Shown in pieces: positions 10,085 through 21,330 of a DNA stretch of 64,000 bases. Below the pieces are notes generated by a model. The model did not search any database and was not told the DNA's origin. It saw only the letters and a program-made list of their open reading frames with translations. The stretch's first letter is position 1. Each line of letters opens with the position of its first letter. Both the position numbers and the translations under genes were made by a program. This DNA is from Chrysogorgia sp. JL179-B06 (taxonomy: Eukaryota > Cnidaria > Anthozoa > Scleralcyonacea > Chrysogorgiidae): NCBI GenBank assembly GCA_035772405.1, contig JAYKKM010000044.1, positions 2,029,501 to 2,093,500 of the forward strand, given 5' to 3'.

Positions 10085-11575
10085 AGATGGTGTTCATACT
10101 ACTCTAGAGACGAACGCCATACTACTCTAGAGACGAACGCCATACTACTCTAGAGACGAACGCCATACTACTCTAGAGACGAACGCCACACTACTCTAGA
10201 GACGAACGCCATACTACTCCAGAGACGAACGCCATACTACTCTAGAGACGAACGCCATACTACTCTAGAGACGAACGCCACACTACTCTAGAGACGAACG
10301 CCATACTACTCTAGAGACGAACGCCATACTACTCTAGAGACGAACGCCATACTACTCTAGAGACGAACGCCATACTACTCTAGAGACGAACGCCATACTA
10401 CTCTAGAGACGAACGCCATACTACTCTAGAGACGAACGCCATACTACTCTAGAGACGAACGCCATACTACTCTAGAGACGAACGCCATATACTACTCTAG
10501 AGACGAACGCCATATACTACTCTAGAGACGAACGCCATATACTACTCTAGAGACGAACGCCATATATTACTCTAGAGACGAACGCCATATACTACTCTAG
10601 AGACGAACGCCATATACTACTCTAGAGACGAACGCCATATACTACTCTAGAGACGAACGCCATATACTACTCTAGAGACGAACGCCATATACTACTCTAG
10701 AGACGAACGCCATATACTACTCTAGAGACGAACGCCATATACTACTCTAGAGACGAACGCCATATACTACTCTAGAGACGAACGCCATATACTACTCTAG
10801 AGACGAACGCCATATACTACTCTAGAGACGAACGCCATATACTACTCTAGAGGCGAACGCCATACTACTCTAGAGACGAACGCCATACTACTCCAGAGAC
10901 GAACGCCACACCACTAGAGACGAACGCGACACTACTAGAGACGAACGCCACACTACTAGAGACGAACGCCACACTACTAGAGACGAACGCCACACTACTA
11001 GAGACGAACGCCACACTATTAGAGACGAACGCCACACTACTAGAGACGAACGCCACACTACTAGAGACGAACGCCACACTACTAGAGACGAACGCCACAC
11101 TACTCTAGAGACGAACGCCACACTACTAGAGACGAACGCCACACTACTAGAGACGAACGCCACACTACTAGAGACGAACGCCACACTACTCTAGAGACGA
11201 ACGCCACACTACTATAGAGACGAACGCCACACTACTCTAGACACGAACGCCACACTACTCTAGACACGAACGCCATACTACTCTAGAGACGAACGCCATA
11301 CTACTCTAGAGACGAACGCCACACTACTCTAGAGACGAACGCCACACTACTAGAGACGAACGCCACACTACTAGAGACGAACGCCACACTACTAGAGACG
11401 AACGCCACACCACTAGAGACGAACGCCACACCACTAGAGACGAACGCTACACCACTAGAGACGAACGCTACACCAGTAGAGATAAACGCCGTACTACAGA
11501 GATAAACGCCATATACTACAGAGATAAACGCCATACGACTCGCGATAAACGCCATACGACTAGCGATATAATATA
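10085..11575. repeat. Minisatellite of 23-, 25- and 21-bp units
   Basis: The core CTAGAGACGAACGCCA repeats for about 1.5 kb. The first block is 23-bp units, then from about 10490 units gain TA (25 bp), then from about 10910 most units lose TC (21 bp), ending in degenerate GATAAACGCC units. In the 21-bp part the minus strand stays open and spells a VAFVSSS heptad, which I regard as a by-product. Confidence 0.95.
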
Positions 11576-12096
11576 CGACGAAACGACCGTGTGATTGCCG
11601 ACTAATTTCTAAGTACATAAACCGTTTTTACGAAAGGTATTTAAGCGGGTAGGACGATTTTCTAAGCCTATTTTGAGTTATTAACGTTCAAAAATGTGGA
11701 AAATGCCGCAAAATGCTACAAAATGCTTGTTTTTAGTGATTTTAGCCTTCTGTAACTCAAAGCGAGCTTGGAAAATCGTACAACCCGCTTGAATGTCTTT
11801 CATATAGTTTTTTTGCGAACTTTCCAATGATATGGGTGATATTCGCTAAAGTGAACTATAAGATAGTACTTTAATAGGTAAATTGGAAGAAAAACTCGAT
11901 TTTGTGGCAACCAGAAAGAAATCTGCGTTGCCTCTATATCAGAAAGTCATCAAAAAAAGCACTAGTAACTCTCTACTTGCCAAGTTTCATGCTTGTATCA
12001 CAAAACGCACAATTCACCCCTTAACAGCTGGACTATATTTCAATATTCGATATTCGAAAAATGTCGCGGTATACACTAGTCTCCTTCGCAGCCGTT
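11576..12096. other. Unassigned stretch with one short frame
   Basis: A 72-codon plus-strand frame at 11883-12101 starts with ATG and is lysine-rich, but runs into the palindrome that follows and matches no family I know. I do not call it a gene. Confidence 0.3.
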
Positions 12097-12140
12097 CTTA
12101 GGGTCGGTCCTATTGGGAGGGAGAATAGGACCGACCCTAG
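12097..12140. repeat. Perfect short palindrome
   Basis: TAGGGTCGGTCCTATT and AATAGGACCGACCCTA flank a GGGAGGGAG loop. GTATACAC lies outside each arm in direct orientation. Confidence 0.85.
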
Positions 12141-12560
12141 GTATACACAGACTAGCACCAGAATAAGCAATACTTTTCTTCATAAAATTTGTATTGGGTT
12201 TTTGTAAGGCGTAGTCAGTGTTATTACTGCGTATAGACTATATATTGAATTGTTGTTAACACTAAACATGCTGGTCATGCTATTTGGAAGTGTGTTGTGT
12301 TTTACTTTATGCATGAATAATAATAATTTAAAAGTTAATATAATAAAAATAATTTAATGAAAATAATAAAATAATAAAAATAAAAATAATATAAATAATA
12401 AAAATATTTTTAATTAATTTTAAATAAAAATAATTTCAAAGTTAAAATCTAATCTATATATTATTTCGCGCGCACACACACATTGTGTTTAAATGAAAAG
12501 ATAAAATGATAGTCATGATACCGATATATCTTACGGCATAGCGTCGGAACCAATACAGTA
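12141..12560. other. AT-rich stretch
   Basis: From about 12310 to 12460 the sequence is a degenerate run of AATAATAAAA-type words, then a short CACACACA run. No gene signal. Confidence 0.45.
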
Positions 12561-12688
12561 CTACTGTCAATAATACCTACTGTCAATAATACCTACTGTC
12601 AATAATACCTACTGTCAATAATACCTACTGTCAATAATACCTACTGTCAATAATACCTACTGTCAATAATACCTACTGTCAATAATAC
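12561..12688. repeat. Perfect tandem array, eight copies of 16 bp
   Basis: The unit CTACTGTCAATAATAC is repeated eight times with no mismatch seen (128 bp). Perfect identity points to recent expansion. Confidence 0.95.
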
Positions 12689-12769
12689 TTCCCTAAACTT
12701 AAGAAAAAAGTGTACATTCATACTGCCTAGGGTCAAAACGGACCGTTTTAAAAAAAGTTTTATTATTTT

Positions 12770-12925
12770 TAATTCGTTGAAAGCATAACCTAATTAATAT
12801 CTTCTAATATTGTATATATACTTATTGTGATTTTAAATTTTCTACTTATTTTATCCTTGTAAACTTAACTTAATTCAGCGTTTTTGGCTGCAATGTTATT
12901 GTTAATAAACTATCTATCTATCTAT
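12770..12925 (+). mobile_element. Possible LINE 3' tail
   Basis: AATAAACTATCTATCTATCT at the right end resembles a LINE 3' untranslated tail ending in a short tandem repeat. It directly abuts the pogo-like MITE. No reverse transcriptase sequence remains. Confidence 0.3.
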
Positions 12926-13449
12926 CAGTAAAATCCCGCGTATAAGAACCTAGTGGATTAAGAACCTACAGCCTGAAATTTGCCATTTAGACACCCATTT
13001 TTATAAGAACCAATTCAGCCTGAAATTTGGAAAAGGTTCTTATTTGGTAGGCATGTAATAGTTATGGAATGAGAAATAAGACTGAAGGCTTGGCAGTGAT
13101 TTATACAGTTCCAGATAAATGTGTTTCAGGGTATTAAACTCCTAGACTGCAAAATTTACTTTCCTGAAAGTGTTTCAGACTTTATATGAAACAGCACTTA
13201 TACTTTCAACTTCTACTGGTATAATAAAATTGTCAACAAAACAAATGTCAGTGTTAAGCAGTACAGTACTGCATAGAAATTGATGCAAAATAATTTAAAT
13301 TGTATTTAAAATTTCATGACCTGCACCACAAAAAATAAGAACCTATTTAAGAACCTAAACAGGCTTATTTTGTCTTATGCATCAAATATGTAAGAACCTA
13401 TTCACCCTGACCTGGAAAATAGTAGGTTCTTATACGCGGGATTTTACTG
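12926..13449. mobile_element. pogo/Tigger-like MITE, complete copy, 524 bp
   Basis: The left terminus CAGTAAAATCCCGCGTATAA is matched by the exact reverse complement at the right end, and the inverted repeat continues to GAACCT. A second copy at 39666-40057 is preceded by TA, and this copy is followed by TA. CAGT-type ends with a TA target fit the pogo/Tigger branch of Tc1/mariner. No transposase is present. Internal words GTTCTTAT and AAGAACCT recur in both orientations. Confidence 0.85.
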
Positions 13450-14059
13450 TACCGCGATATCAGTAAAAACTAAATATCGTGAGTAACTAAAAATACCGGT
13501 ATACCGCCCAACTTTAATTAAACTGAATTTTTCATTGCATAAACACTTGAAATATCAACACTCTGTTACTCTCTGATCCTGCATGGGTATTGACCAATCA
13601 GGGCGCTTGCTGTATATATGTTGTTTTATAGAGTGTAAACATGGCCTTTGACTTTGTAATGCAAGTTTCTAAACCCGGTTTAATCAACCAGTGATGTCTT
13701 TATAGCAAAAATATCGCTCGCGACTGATAAACATGCAAATGAAAAACAGGATTGTAACCACGCGCGGACACCAAATAGCAAGCGGGTGGTTTGTCTGCTG
13801 AACTGGCGCATGGGCAGAACATTCTGATCACAGTACGTAGCCTGTGTGTAGACACTTGTATGTTTATTTATACCAGGATTAAGTCGGCTTTCTTTGTTCT
13901 TGGTAGGGATATATATCGGCCACTAATTCCACGAAAAACCGGGCAATTATCAATTCAAGGTTATATCAATAATTGCCCAATTCACGGGGTCCTAGCGTTA
14001 ATCATCGGGAGAGACAAGCATTTGTTGCACAACAAATGTTTGTCAACGGGTAAGGATAA
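13450..14059. other. Unassigned stretch with small hairpins
   Basis: Two hairpins were noticed: CCGGGCAATTAT with ATAATTGCCC near 13938-13980, and GACAAGCATTTGTTG with CAACAAATGTTTGTC at 14012-14043. The 100-codon frame at 13791-14093 overlaps these and is not recognised. Confidence 0.45.
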
Positions 14060-15035
14060 AACGCGGATGGCGGATACGCCGGATGGCGGATGAGAAAAGG
14101 CGGATAGAGGATAAAACGCGGATAGAGGATAAAACACGGATGAGAAAAGGCGGGTAGAGGATAAAACGCGGATGATGAGAAAAGGCGGATAGAGGATAAA
14201 ACACGGATGAGAAAAGGCGGATAGAGGATAAAACACGGGTAGAGGATAAAACGCGGATGATGAGAAAAGGCGGATAGAGGATAAAACACGGATGAGAAAA
14301 CGCGGATGATGAGAAAAGGCGGATAGAGGATAAAACGCGGATAATGAGAAAAGGCGGATAGAGGATAAAACGCGGATGATGAGAAAAGGCGGATAGAGGA
14401 TAAAACGCGGATGATGAGAAAAGGCGGATAGACGATGAAACACGGATGATGAGAAAAGGCGGATAGAGGATAAAACACGGATGAGAAAAGGCGGATAGAG
14501 GATAAAACGCGGATGATGAGAAAAGGCGGATAGAGGATAAAACGCGGATGATGAGAAAAGGCGGATAGAGGATAAAACACGGATGATGAGAAAAGGCGGA
14601 TAGAGGATCAAACACGGATGAGAAAAGGCGGATAGAGGATAAAATGCGGATGATGAGAAAAGGCGGATAGAGGATAAAACACGGATGAGAAAAGGCGGAT
14701 AGAGGATAAAATGTGGATGATGAGAAAAGGCGGATAGAGGATAAAACACGGATGAGAAAAGGCGGATAGAGGATAAAACGCGGATGATGAGAAAAGGCGG
14801 ATAGAGGATAAAACGCGGATGATGAGAAAAGGCGGATAGAGGATAAAACACGGATGAGAAAAGGCGGATAGAGGATAAAATGCGGATGATGAGAAAGGCG
14901 GATAGAGGATAAAACACGGATGAGAAAAGGCGGATAGAGGATAAAACGCGGATGATGAGAAAAGGCGGATAGAGGATAAAACGCGGATGATGAGAAAAGG
15001 CGGATAGAGGATAAAACACGGATGATGAGAAGTGG
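14060..15035. repeat. Minisatellite of 35- and 32-bp units, block 1
   Basis: Units alternate between 35 bp (with GATGATGAG) and 32 bp (with GATGAG) around the constant GGCGGATAGAGGATAAAAC. Both lengths leave remainder 2 on division by 3 and no unit contains a stop on the minus strand, so all three minus frames stay open for hundreds of codons. That explains the long proline- and serine-rich frames here, which I do not consider genes. Confidence 0.95.
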
Positions 15036-15189
15036 CTTATGATGAGATGATGAGAGTGGCTTATGATAGGGAATCATGTATTCTGTTTTGAGCCTACCTC
15101 AAATTGCATTATAATTAACTAATTGTATAATTTAATGTATATTTGGAAAATTGATTAAATTTAAATAAATAAATAAATTTAAATTTAAA
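15036..15189. other. AT-rich interruption of the minisatellite
   Basis: About 150 bp with TGGCTTATGATGAGATGATG at the left and AAATAAATAAATAAATTTAA at the right separates the two blocks. No target duplication was found, so it may be an old insertion or a junction of two arrays. Confidence 0.5.
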
Positions 15190-15597
15190 AGGCGGATAGA
15201 GGATAAAACACGGATGAGAAAAGGCGGATAGAGGATAAAATGCGGATGATGAGAAAAGGCGGATAGAGGATAAAACACGGATGAGAAAAGGCGGATAGAG
15301 GATAAAATGCGGATGATGAGAAAAGGCGGATAGAGGATAAAACACGGATGAGAAAAGGCGGATAGAGGATAAAACGCGGATGATGAGAAAAGGCGGATAG
15401 AGGATAAAACGCGGATGATGAGAAAAGGCGGATAGAGGATAAAACGCGGATAATGAGAAAAGGCGGATAGAGGATAAAACACGGATGATGAGAAAAGGCG
15501 GATAGAGCATAAAACACGGGTGAGAAAAGGCGGATTGAGGATAAAACGCGGATGATGAGAAAAGGCGGATAGAGGATAAAACACGGATGAGAAAACG
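15190..15597. repeat. Minisatellite of 35- and 32-bp units, block 2
   Basis: Same units as block 1, ending at GAGAAAACGCATACGTC. Confidence 0.95.
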
Positions 15598-15608
15598 CAT
15601 ACGTCAAC

Positions 15609-15852
15609 CTTATTGTTGCCATAGTAACAAAGTAGTTCCCAGTCTCCTTTCATCCTGAAGTAAAATATTCTATTTTCTACCATGCCCTGCAGAGATTTTG
15701 ATTCGAAGTTGAACTGTTTTGTTGGAAATACTACAGAAAATATACCTTGCTAGTGAACAGTCGAAAATTGTTTTAGAAAAGGCAGAAAATAAAGAAGTTT
15801 ATCAAAGGAAGAAAAGAGTCTGGGAACTAATCTGTTACTATGGCAATGAAAA
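15609..15852. mobile_element. MITE-like inverted repeat, imperfect 45-bp arms
   Basis: GTTGCCATAGTAACAAAGTA and GTTCCCAGTCTCCTTTC on the left are mirrored by GTCTGGGAACTA and CTGTTACTATGGCAATG on the right with several changes. The loop is about 150 bp. A 61-codon frame covers the right half (15719-15904) but resembles nothing known. Confidence 0.6.
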
Positions 15853-15908
15853 CATTCAATTTAGTGAACTGTATACTTGTGCAACAACCCGGTCTCTTCC
15901 TTAAATTA

Positions 15909-15955
15909 ACTATTATCCTTAATTTACAAATTGCTCTAAATTAAGGATAATGGTT
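15909..15955. repeat. Hairpin
   Basis: ATTATCCTTAATTTA and TAAATTAAGGATAAT flank a short loop. Confidence 0.75.
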
Positions 15956-17292
15956 AATCTAATGTTAGAACCCAACCCCAACACAACAAAGATACTAACC
16001 TAACCCCCCGTCAATATAAGAGCTTGGTTAATTGTCAAGAACTGCAGTCGATATATACTTGTTCGTCCATGATATTTATACGAGATAATCATGGATGTAT
16101 TATGAATTAGTTGCTTTTAGGTTGAATGCTTTACATGAACAAGTCTACAGAGCGTTGCATATTTCTCATCATTATCATAAATTATCATATCAAAACACCC
16201 AGAAATTCTGGGTGTCATGTGACCAGCCAATCCCAGGGCCATTTTCGCCGACCTTACACCGTGGAAGCAAAATGCCCTGGGTGCGAGGTTGAAGATATAT
16301 ACTTCATTTTCAGAATCGTCATCATAGTGAATACAACGTGTGACGTCATAGGTCATATTACACAACCTTGAATAACTCAAGAACGAGATGAGATATATGA
16401 TAAAACTACAAATACAATTCTTTATCGGTTTAGGAGTCATTTCAAATAAATCAATAAAAAATCATCTCAATTTTCGTTTCATAGGCACTTTATGCAAGAT
16501 TGGCGGACAGCAACCGGAAATTGCGAATGGCGTATTTTTCAACAAAAATTATCATAAAAAACAAAGATAACAAGACGCCCGCTAGGCGTTAACTCGGGCT
16601 AATGGCGCACATATTGCCTGCGGAGATGGGTATGCATTGGTGGCAAGTTAGACAGTTGGAATTAGAAAATCCGCTCACTTGTCTTATTACAAAGGATAAT
16701 TGTTAATGCATTGATTTCTGTAGTCAGGCACTGAAGGCATTGTGCAGCGCTCGTTTAAAGTGGGAAACTTTTAGAAGCAAGTTTGGCTGGAAATGAGGAC
16801 GAAAAAAAATCAGGCATCTACACGCAGGCTAGCTCCCCCCAATGCAGAACGCCTGACACGCAGACGAAATAAACACTAAACACGGCAATGCTATTTTTTC
16901 TAATATCTGTTCGATTGAAGGTCTTGGTGTGTCAAAATTTATATAAAAATCAACGGCAAGGTATACGAAACATATCTGTTACGAAATTACATCGGTTTAA
17001 TGGACATAAAAGCATTAAATCATCGGGTATTAAAACGACGAATAGATCGTGAAACCATGTCCTTTGATTTTAAAGACGAGTCTCGTTTTAATCGCTTACG
17101 CATTTTCTCATATAACATCTGATCTTCACATTTTAAGTCGACGAAACCTACAGCGTTCGATTCGCCAGTTCGATATAGAATTGATTTAATCGGACAAAAA
17201 CACAAAGTTTCATAATGATTAATATTACGGAGTTTCGCGGGATAAATGTCAACACATGGTATATTAAATAATAGGCTGTCCATTCCGTTGAT
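15956..17292. other. Unassigned stretch with minor repeats
   Basis: Features noticed: ACACCCAGAAATTCTGGGTGT near 16197, the inverted pair CCCAGGGCCATTTT and AAAATGCCCTGGG at about 16225-16280, and CGCCCGCTAGGCGTTAACTC at about 16575, which recurs near 47790 and, inverted, near 51975. Several short overlapping frames on both strands have no recognisable domain. Confidence 0.4.
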
Positions 17293-17660
17293 ATCTCATA
17301 TGTGTTTCTCTCGTCTTGGAGAGCCAATAAAACGAATGTTCGAACTCGCTTCAAATATTCGCTCGCATTGCCTTGCAACGACTATATGTTGTCATGTTAA
17401 CGTTTCGTCCACGGTTCTGCGAGTTCTTTCTTTAATCTCTCATCTGTGTTTCTTTCGTCCTGTTATCCTGGAGAGAATCTTTGCATTAGTTTGCGGGTTT
17501 ACAGGTCTCGTAAATGCTTTTCCGACAACAAGTTTTGCAATGCCTATCGGGATGACTGCATTTCTTGCATGTTTCGCAAAGCCTATCGGGAGTGACGTCA
17601 TAACACGGAAAACAGAACCCATTTTAAGACTCTGGCTACCACAGGTAGCCCGAGTAATAA
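17293..17660. repeat. Internally repetitive segment
   Basis: TCTCATATGTGTTTCTCTCG at about 17293 recurs as TCTCATCTGTGTTTCTTTCG at about 17438. GCAATGCCTATCGGGATGAC recurs as GCAAAGCCTATCGGGAGTGAC about 40 bp later. The 145-codon frame at 17246-17683 is a consequence of this and is not recognised. A CCACAGGTAGCCCGAGTAAT word near 17640 recurs inverted near 51330. Confidence 0.5.
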
Positions 17661-17756
17661 TAAACCATTTAGTACAGAAATGAAGTATATAAGTACATTT
17701 TTTCTAGTTCATTCACAAGCTTCAAAGTTTCTGAAAAACTCATCTAATAAGTAAGT

Positions 17757-17878
17757 CAATGTTTAACTTTACTAACTTGCCCATGATGCTGACGTCCTAG
17801 CAGTTGATCAACGTTGTCTTCAGAACGTGAAAACACCATCAGTGACGTCTGTAGACTCGAAGACGACGTCAAGTTTAC
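17757..17878 (-). repeat. Interspersed repeat, partner of 4389-4518
   Basis: Reverse complement of the 4.4 kb copy with scattered mismatches. It ends with GACGTCAAGTTTACTTTTG. Confidence 0.75.
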
Positions 17879-17929
17879 TTTTGGGCTTTAAATTATTCAT
17901 TTTCTTTACTCTCTATAATCTATATGTCT

Positions 17930-18335
17930 AGGTTATCATATGAGGGTCGAGGACGATATCGTACCGAGGGGGATATAGTCGCGAGTGTGACTATAATTTG
18001 AGTTATCACATACTAGTGCCTTTATCAGGGTGATAAACAGTGGGAAATAAAAACGATATCGTCCCTAGCGCTAGCGACATACCGTTTTTATCACCTACAA
18101 TAATTGTTTTATTATACATTGTTCAAAATAGTCTTACTAAAAATATACAAACAAATCTACAACAAGCCATTTACTACAAGCCATCAACGGTGAATTCGTC
18201 ATATCAACTCATTGCCCTACTAAATATGGAGTTGTGACATCAATGGTGCAATATGACAAACGATTATTGCACGATTGACGTCACCTGCACGTGCAATATG
18301 AAAAACTAATATTGCACGCTATGACGTTTTTCCAA
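17930..18335. repeat. Repeat-like segment with paired motifs
   Basis: GACGATATCGTACCGAGG and AACGATATCGTCCCTAGCG are a diverged inverted pair, as are GTGATAAACAG and TTTTTATCACC. Near 18245-18320, GTGCAATATGA occurs twice with ATTGCACG between and after. It resembles an old foldback. No exon is evident. Confidence 0.4.
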
Positions 18336-18417
18336 CGATGCAGCTGTTAAATAGTTGATAAAGTTAATCTTTTAAATAAATAATAAAACAATTATTGAAT
18401 TCGGTTTTCGCATGATA

Positions 18418-18515
18418 TGAAGAATTATCAAGGTCTCAGTTTGTGTTATCCGCCTCAGCCTTCGGCTTCGGCAGATAACACAAACTTCGGCCATGATAAT
18501 TCTTATCATGTTCAA
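18418..18515. mobile_element. Foldback element
   Basis: AGAATTATCAAGGTCTCAGT and TTGTGTTATCCGCC are mirrored by GGCAGATAACACAAAC and GGCCATGATAATTCTT, with a CCTTCGGCTTCGG centre. Confidence 0.75.
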
Positions 18516-18635
18516 CCTCATTCAATAATTGATAAGTATTCGACGGAAATGACGTCGCGCCTGCCGGACATTGAGAATTCACTGGAGTATGTTGACCAAT
18601 AAGAAACGAGAATGAAGTTACTATGCGATAAATAT

Positions 18636-18636
18636 A

Positions 18637-18668
<32 letters not shown>

Positions 18669-18889
18669 AAGACGTATTATTAGGAGCATTATACAATAGT
18701 CTCAATGCTCTTACAACAATATATTCTTAAAGTTACTTAAAATTACAGTTTCATTATAAGATAAAGCCTAGCTACTCCACTATGAACAAAAAACTATTAA
18801 TTTAAAAAAAGAAAAGTCTTAAGTGCTGACTTAAAACTACTTAACATTTCAAAGCTTCGAATAACCTGTGGTAATAAATCCCATATATA
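18636..18889. other. Microsatellite and unassigned AT-rich sequence
   Basis: A short (TA)n then (AAT)n run occupies about 18636-18668. The rest has no recognised feature. Confidence 0.5.
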
Positions 18890-19130
18890 TATAGCCTGCT
18901 ATATATATATATATATATATATATACCAAGACAAATTTTCGGATAGAATGTTGGCTAAGGATAAAAGAGTGCTCAATACTGTAAACAGTAGAGCAGGTAT
19001 ATAGTAAACTTAAAAACTTTATTGTCGCTACTCGGAGTTTCACGCTTTACACGATCATCAGGCAACTAATTGGATCACGATTCGAATATTCTTTTATACA
19101 GTATGAACGTCATGGTAGAGAATGTTGATG
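18890..19130 (-). mobile_element. PLE terminal region (solo end) next to (TA)n
   Basis: Read on the minus strand this holds a hammerhead motif (19024-19066), then AATAAAGTTTTTAAG, then TATTGAGCACTCTTTTATCC, then a (TA)n run at 18902-18926. The hammerhead is close in sequence to the one downstream of PLE copy 2 (43540-43582), and a GAGCACTCT word recurs beside other PLE ends in this window. No coding remnant is attached. Confidence 0.6.
19024..19066 (-). ncRNA. Type I hammerhead ribozyme, copy HHR1
   Basis: Minus-strand layout: stem I 5' strand GTTGC, core CTGATGA, a 13-nt stem-loop II (TCGTGTAAAGCGT; pairs C-G, G-C, U-G after a U-U at its base), GAAAC, loop TCCGA, cleavage triplet GTA, stem I 3' strand GCGAC. 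Stem I forms five pairs including one G-U. Invariant core positions are all present. The U-U at the base of stem II is unusual and may lower activity. Confidence 0.65.
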
Positions 19131-19699
19131 CGTCATCAACATTCTTCTTGCGCCCTTTCTTCTTCCCGCGGTTTTGGCTGTTCGCATAAACAGCATAAAC
19201 ATTTTTTTATTTTTTTATTTTTTAAAATATTTTTTATATATTATTTTTTATTATATATATATATTATTCGCATAAATATATATATATATATATATATAGA
19301 TAGATATGGATATATATACTACGCTCCGGCGCAAATTCTATTGACGTCAGCTAAAGCAGGTAATACCTGCTGCAAGTAATATATCTGAGTGTGAATTAGA
19401 ATAATCAGTGAACATATATAATTCTTACCGCCTCAGCGGATACGCTCAGTATCGTCATTTAGATATAAAGACAGAGCGTGATGATCTTATCTCCGCTTGA
19501 AACTGGACGTTATATACAAGAGGTGTTAAAAGATGTTGTAAATCAACAACAACAGGTATTAATATACGCGCCTTTTAATTGTTTAGGGACAAATATATAT
19601 GTGTGCAGATGCTTTCGTAACTATATGCTGGACATGAGTGTTCCAATTCAAGTCATGAATTTTATGTTCCAAGACGAGATTTATATTGTAGCCGTATCG
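19131..19699. other. AT-rich sequence with short (TA)n runs
   Basis: T-rich and TA-rich tracts fill 19200-19312, including (TA)n at about 19276-19301. The plus frame at 19478-19705 (75 codons, with FNCLGTNIYVCRCF) is unrecognised. Confidence 0.4.
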
Positions 19700-20400
19700 C
19701 AGTGAAACCTTGTTATAATCATTCACTATTCCTGGCAAAAGTTCTAAACTCGTGTTTTTTACGCTTTTCTCAAGTCTCGCAACATCCCGCGTGTTTGGAT
19801 CACGTTATCCAAACACGGAAACCCATTAGGTATTTCTTAAATGATATCATATCATTTCCATCCAAAATATGTTTGAAAATACAAACATTAATTATTCTTT
19901 TTGTCCAAGACCACCTTAATTGTTATAATCATTCACTATTCCTGGCAAAAGATCTTCTAAGCTCTTTGCATTTATCTATATTGAAAACCATCTTATTAGA
20001 TTTAGCCCAAGCAGCAATATCAACTGAGGATTGCAAATTACTATACTGATATGATGTCCTTTATGCACTATTTCTGTCAATAGATGTATCCAAGGCCCCG
20101 CCCGCTTCTTCCTACGGCCATGGATGTATCATCAACATATTTCGGGATATCGTTATTCATATATCTTAGAATGTAGTTTATAAAATAACATGTTTACTAT
20201 ACGCAAGCTATGGTTGGTCAATACTCGTATTTGGATCAGGTCATCCAAACACAGGATTTAAAGGAGACAAAGCAAGTGTGTTATTGTTCTTTTATAAAAG
20301 AAATACCTAATGGATGATGATCCAAACACTTGGGGATGTTGCTCGAGTTAATTGAGAAAAACAAACACGTGCAAACCGTTATAGGTATTTCTTAAATGAC
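19700..20400. repeat. Cluster of dispersed direct and inverted motifs
   Basis: TTGTTATAATCATTCACTAT followed by TCCTGGCAAAAG occurs at about 19711 and 19919. ATTAGGTATTTCTTAAATGA occurs near 19826 with the inverted AAGAAATACCTAATGG near 20298. Paired words GTGTTTGGATCACG and ATCCAAACACGG fold locally at about 19793-19820, with relatives near 20230 and 20320. It looks like a rearranged foldback family. Confidence 0.6.
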
Positions 20401-20568
20401 ACAGTAGCAAAGGACCACACTGAGCACACTCTCATATTGAATTATTTTTCTGACTAACATCAAGCACTTTTCCTTTAACCAATTTAAGAACCTGCAGGTG
20501 GCCGAAGAGTTCATCATTTAAAATTTGAATATCATCATCAGTTTACCTTTGTCATCATTGCACATTAG

Positions 20569-20850
20569 CTTTTGTTGTTGTATTCCTCTCCTTATTTTCC
20601 TCGTATTCCTGCTCTGTATAGGGAGATAATAATTTGAAAGTTTCAGTAGGATCTGTCTGTATATCTATATGGTTTTGTTATTAAAACTTGTATCGACGAT
20701 ATGCTGGGACTTTTGTTATTGTATTCCTCTCTTTGTTTTCCTTGGATTCTTGCTCTGTATAGGGAGATAATAATTTGAAAGTTACAGTAGGATCTGACTG
20801 TATATCTATATGGTTTTCTTGTTAAAACTTGTATCGACGATATGCTGGGA
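20569..20850. repeat. Tandem duplication, two copies of about 140 bp
   Basis: TTTTGTTGTTGTATTCCTCT starts the first copy, and TTTTGTTATTGTATTCCTCT starts the second near 20712. Both end with TATCGACGATATGCTGGGA. Only scattered mismatches are seen. Confidence 0.85.
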
Positions 20851-20994
20851 ATTGGACGTTATCTAACTTTTTTTCTTCTTGGGTTGGGTAAAAGATTTTC
20901 TTTACTCATAAATGGTTAGGACGGTTAAATTTCTGATCTTAATTTAGTTGGGTAAAATATTTTTTCAGCACCAAATCTATTTCTCTTCATTTTC

Positions 20995-21330
20995 ACACTG
21001 AAAATTTCAAGTGAATCTGCTGCATAGTCTTCGAGCTATCAACTCTCAAAGTTTGGCATGGCTAAATGTTTTTGGTGAAATCTGAAACGCGCGGTTCATT
21101 GTCTTGTGACGTATGCAGGTGGACTTACTATGCATAAGAACAATGGATTTGAACATCAATGATCCACCTGCATACGTCATATACCACATATATTCAATCC
21201 CAGTCTTTCCCTATTTTGTAACGTTAAACTATGCCAATGGACAAACTTTGAGAGTTGATAGCTCGAAGACTATGCAGCAGATTCGCTTGAAATTTTCAGT
21301 GAACGCTCCTGCCGTGCTACTTTGTTTGTC
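20995..21330. mobile_element. Foldback element with partly dissimilar loop
   Basis: AATTTCAAGTGAATCTGCTG, CATAGTCTTCGAGCTATCAA and CTCTCAAAGTTTG on the left are mirrored by CAAACTTTGAGAGTTGATAG and TGCAGCAGATTCGCTTGAAA on the right. Near the centre TGACGTATGCAGGTGGA faces TCCACCTGCATACGTCA. The 78-codon frame at 21113-21349 lies in the right arm and is not taken as a gene. Confidence 0.8.

Noticed and set aside
10865..11618. Minus-strand frames of 77-105 codons made of VAFVSSS repeats
   Set aside because: They arise from 21-bp units of a minisatellite and end where unit length changes. No start context, splice site or unique sequence.
12561..12688. Regular short repeats as a possible CRISPR array
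   Set aside because: Units are contiguous with no spacers and the window is eukaryotic. The same applies to the 10 kb and 14 kb arrays.
13982..15683. Minus-strand frames up to 345 codons with PLSAFSHHPRFILYPP repeats
   Set aside because: All three frames of the same strand are open because 35- and 32-bp units lack stops. This is a repeat artefact and not a protein.
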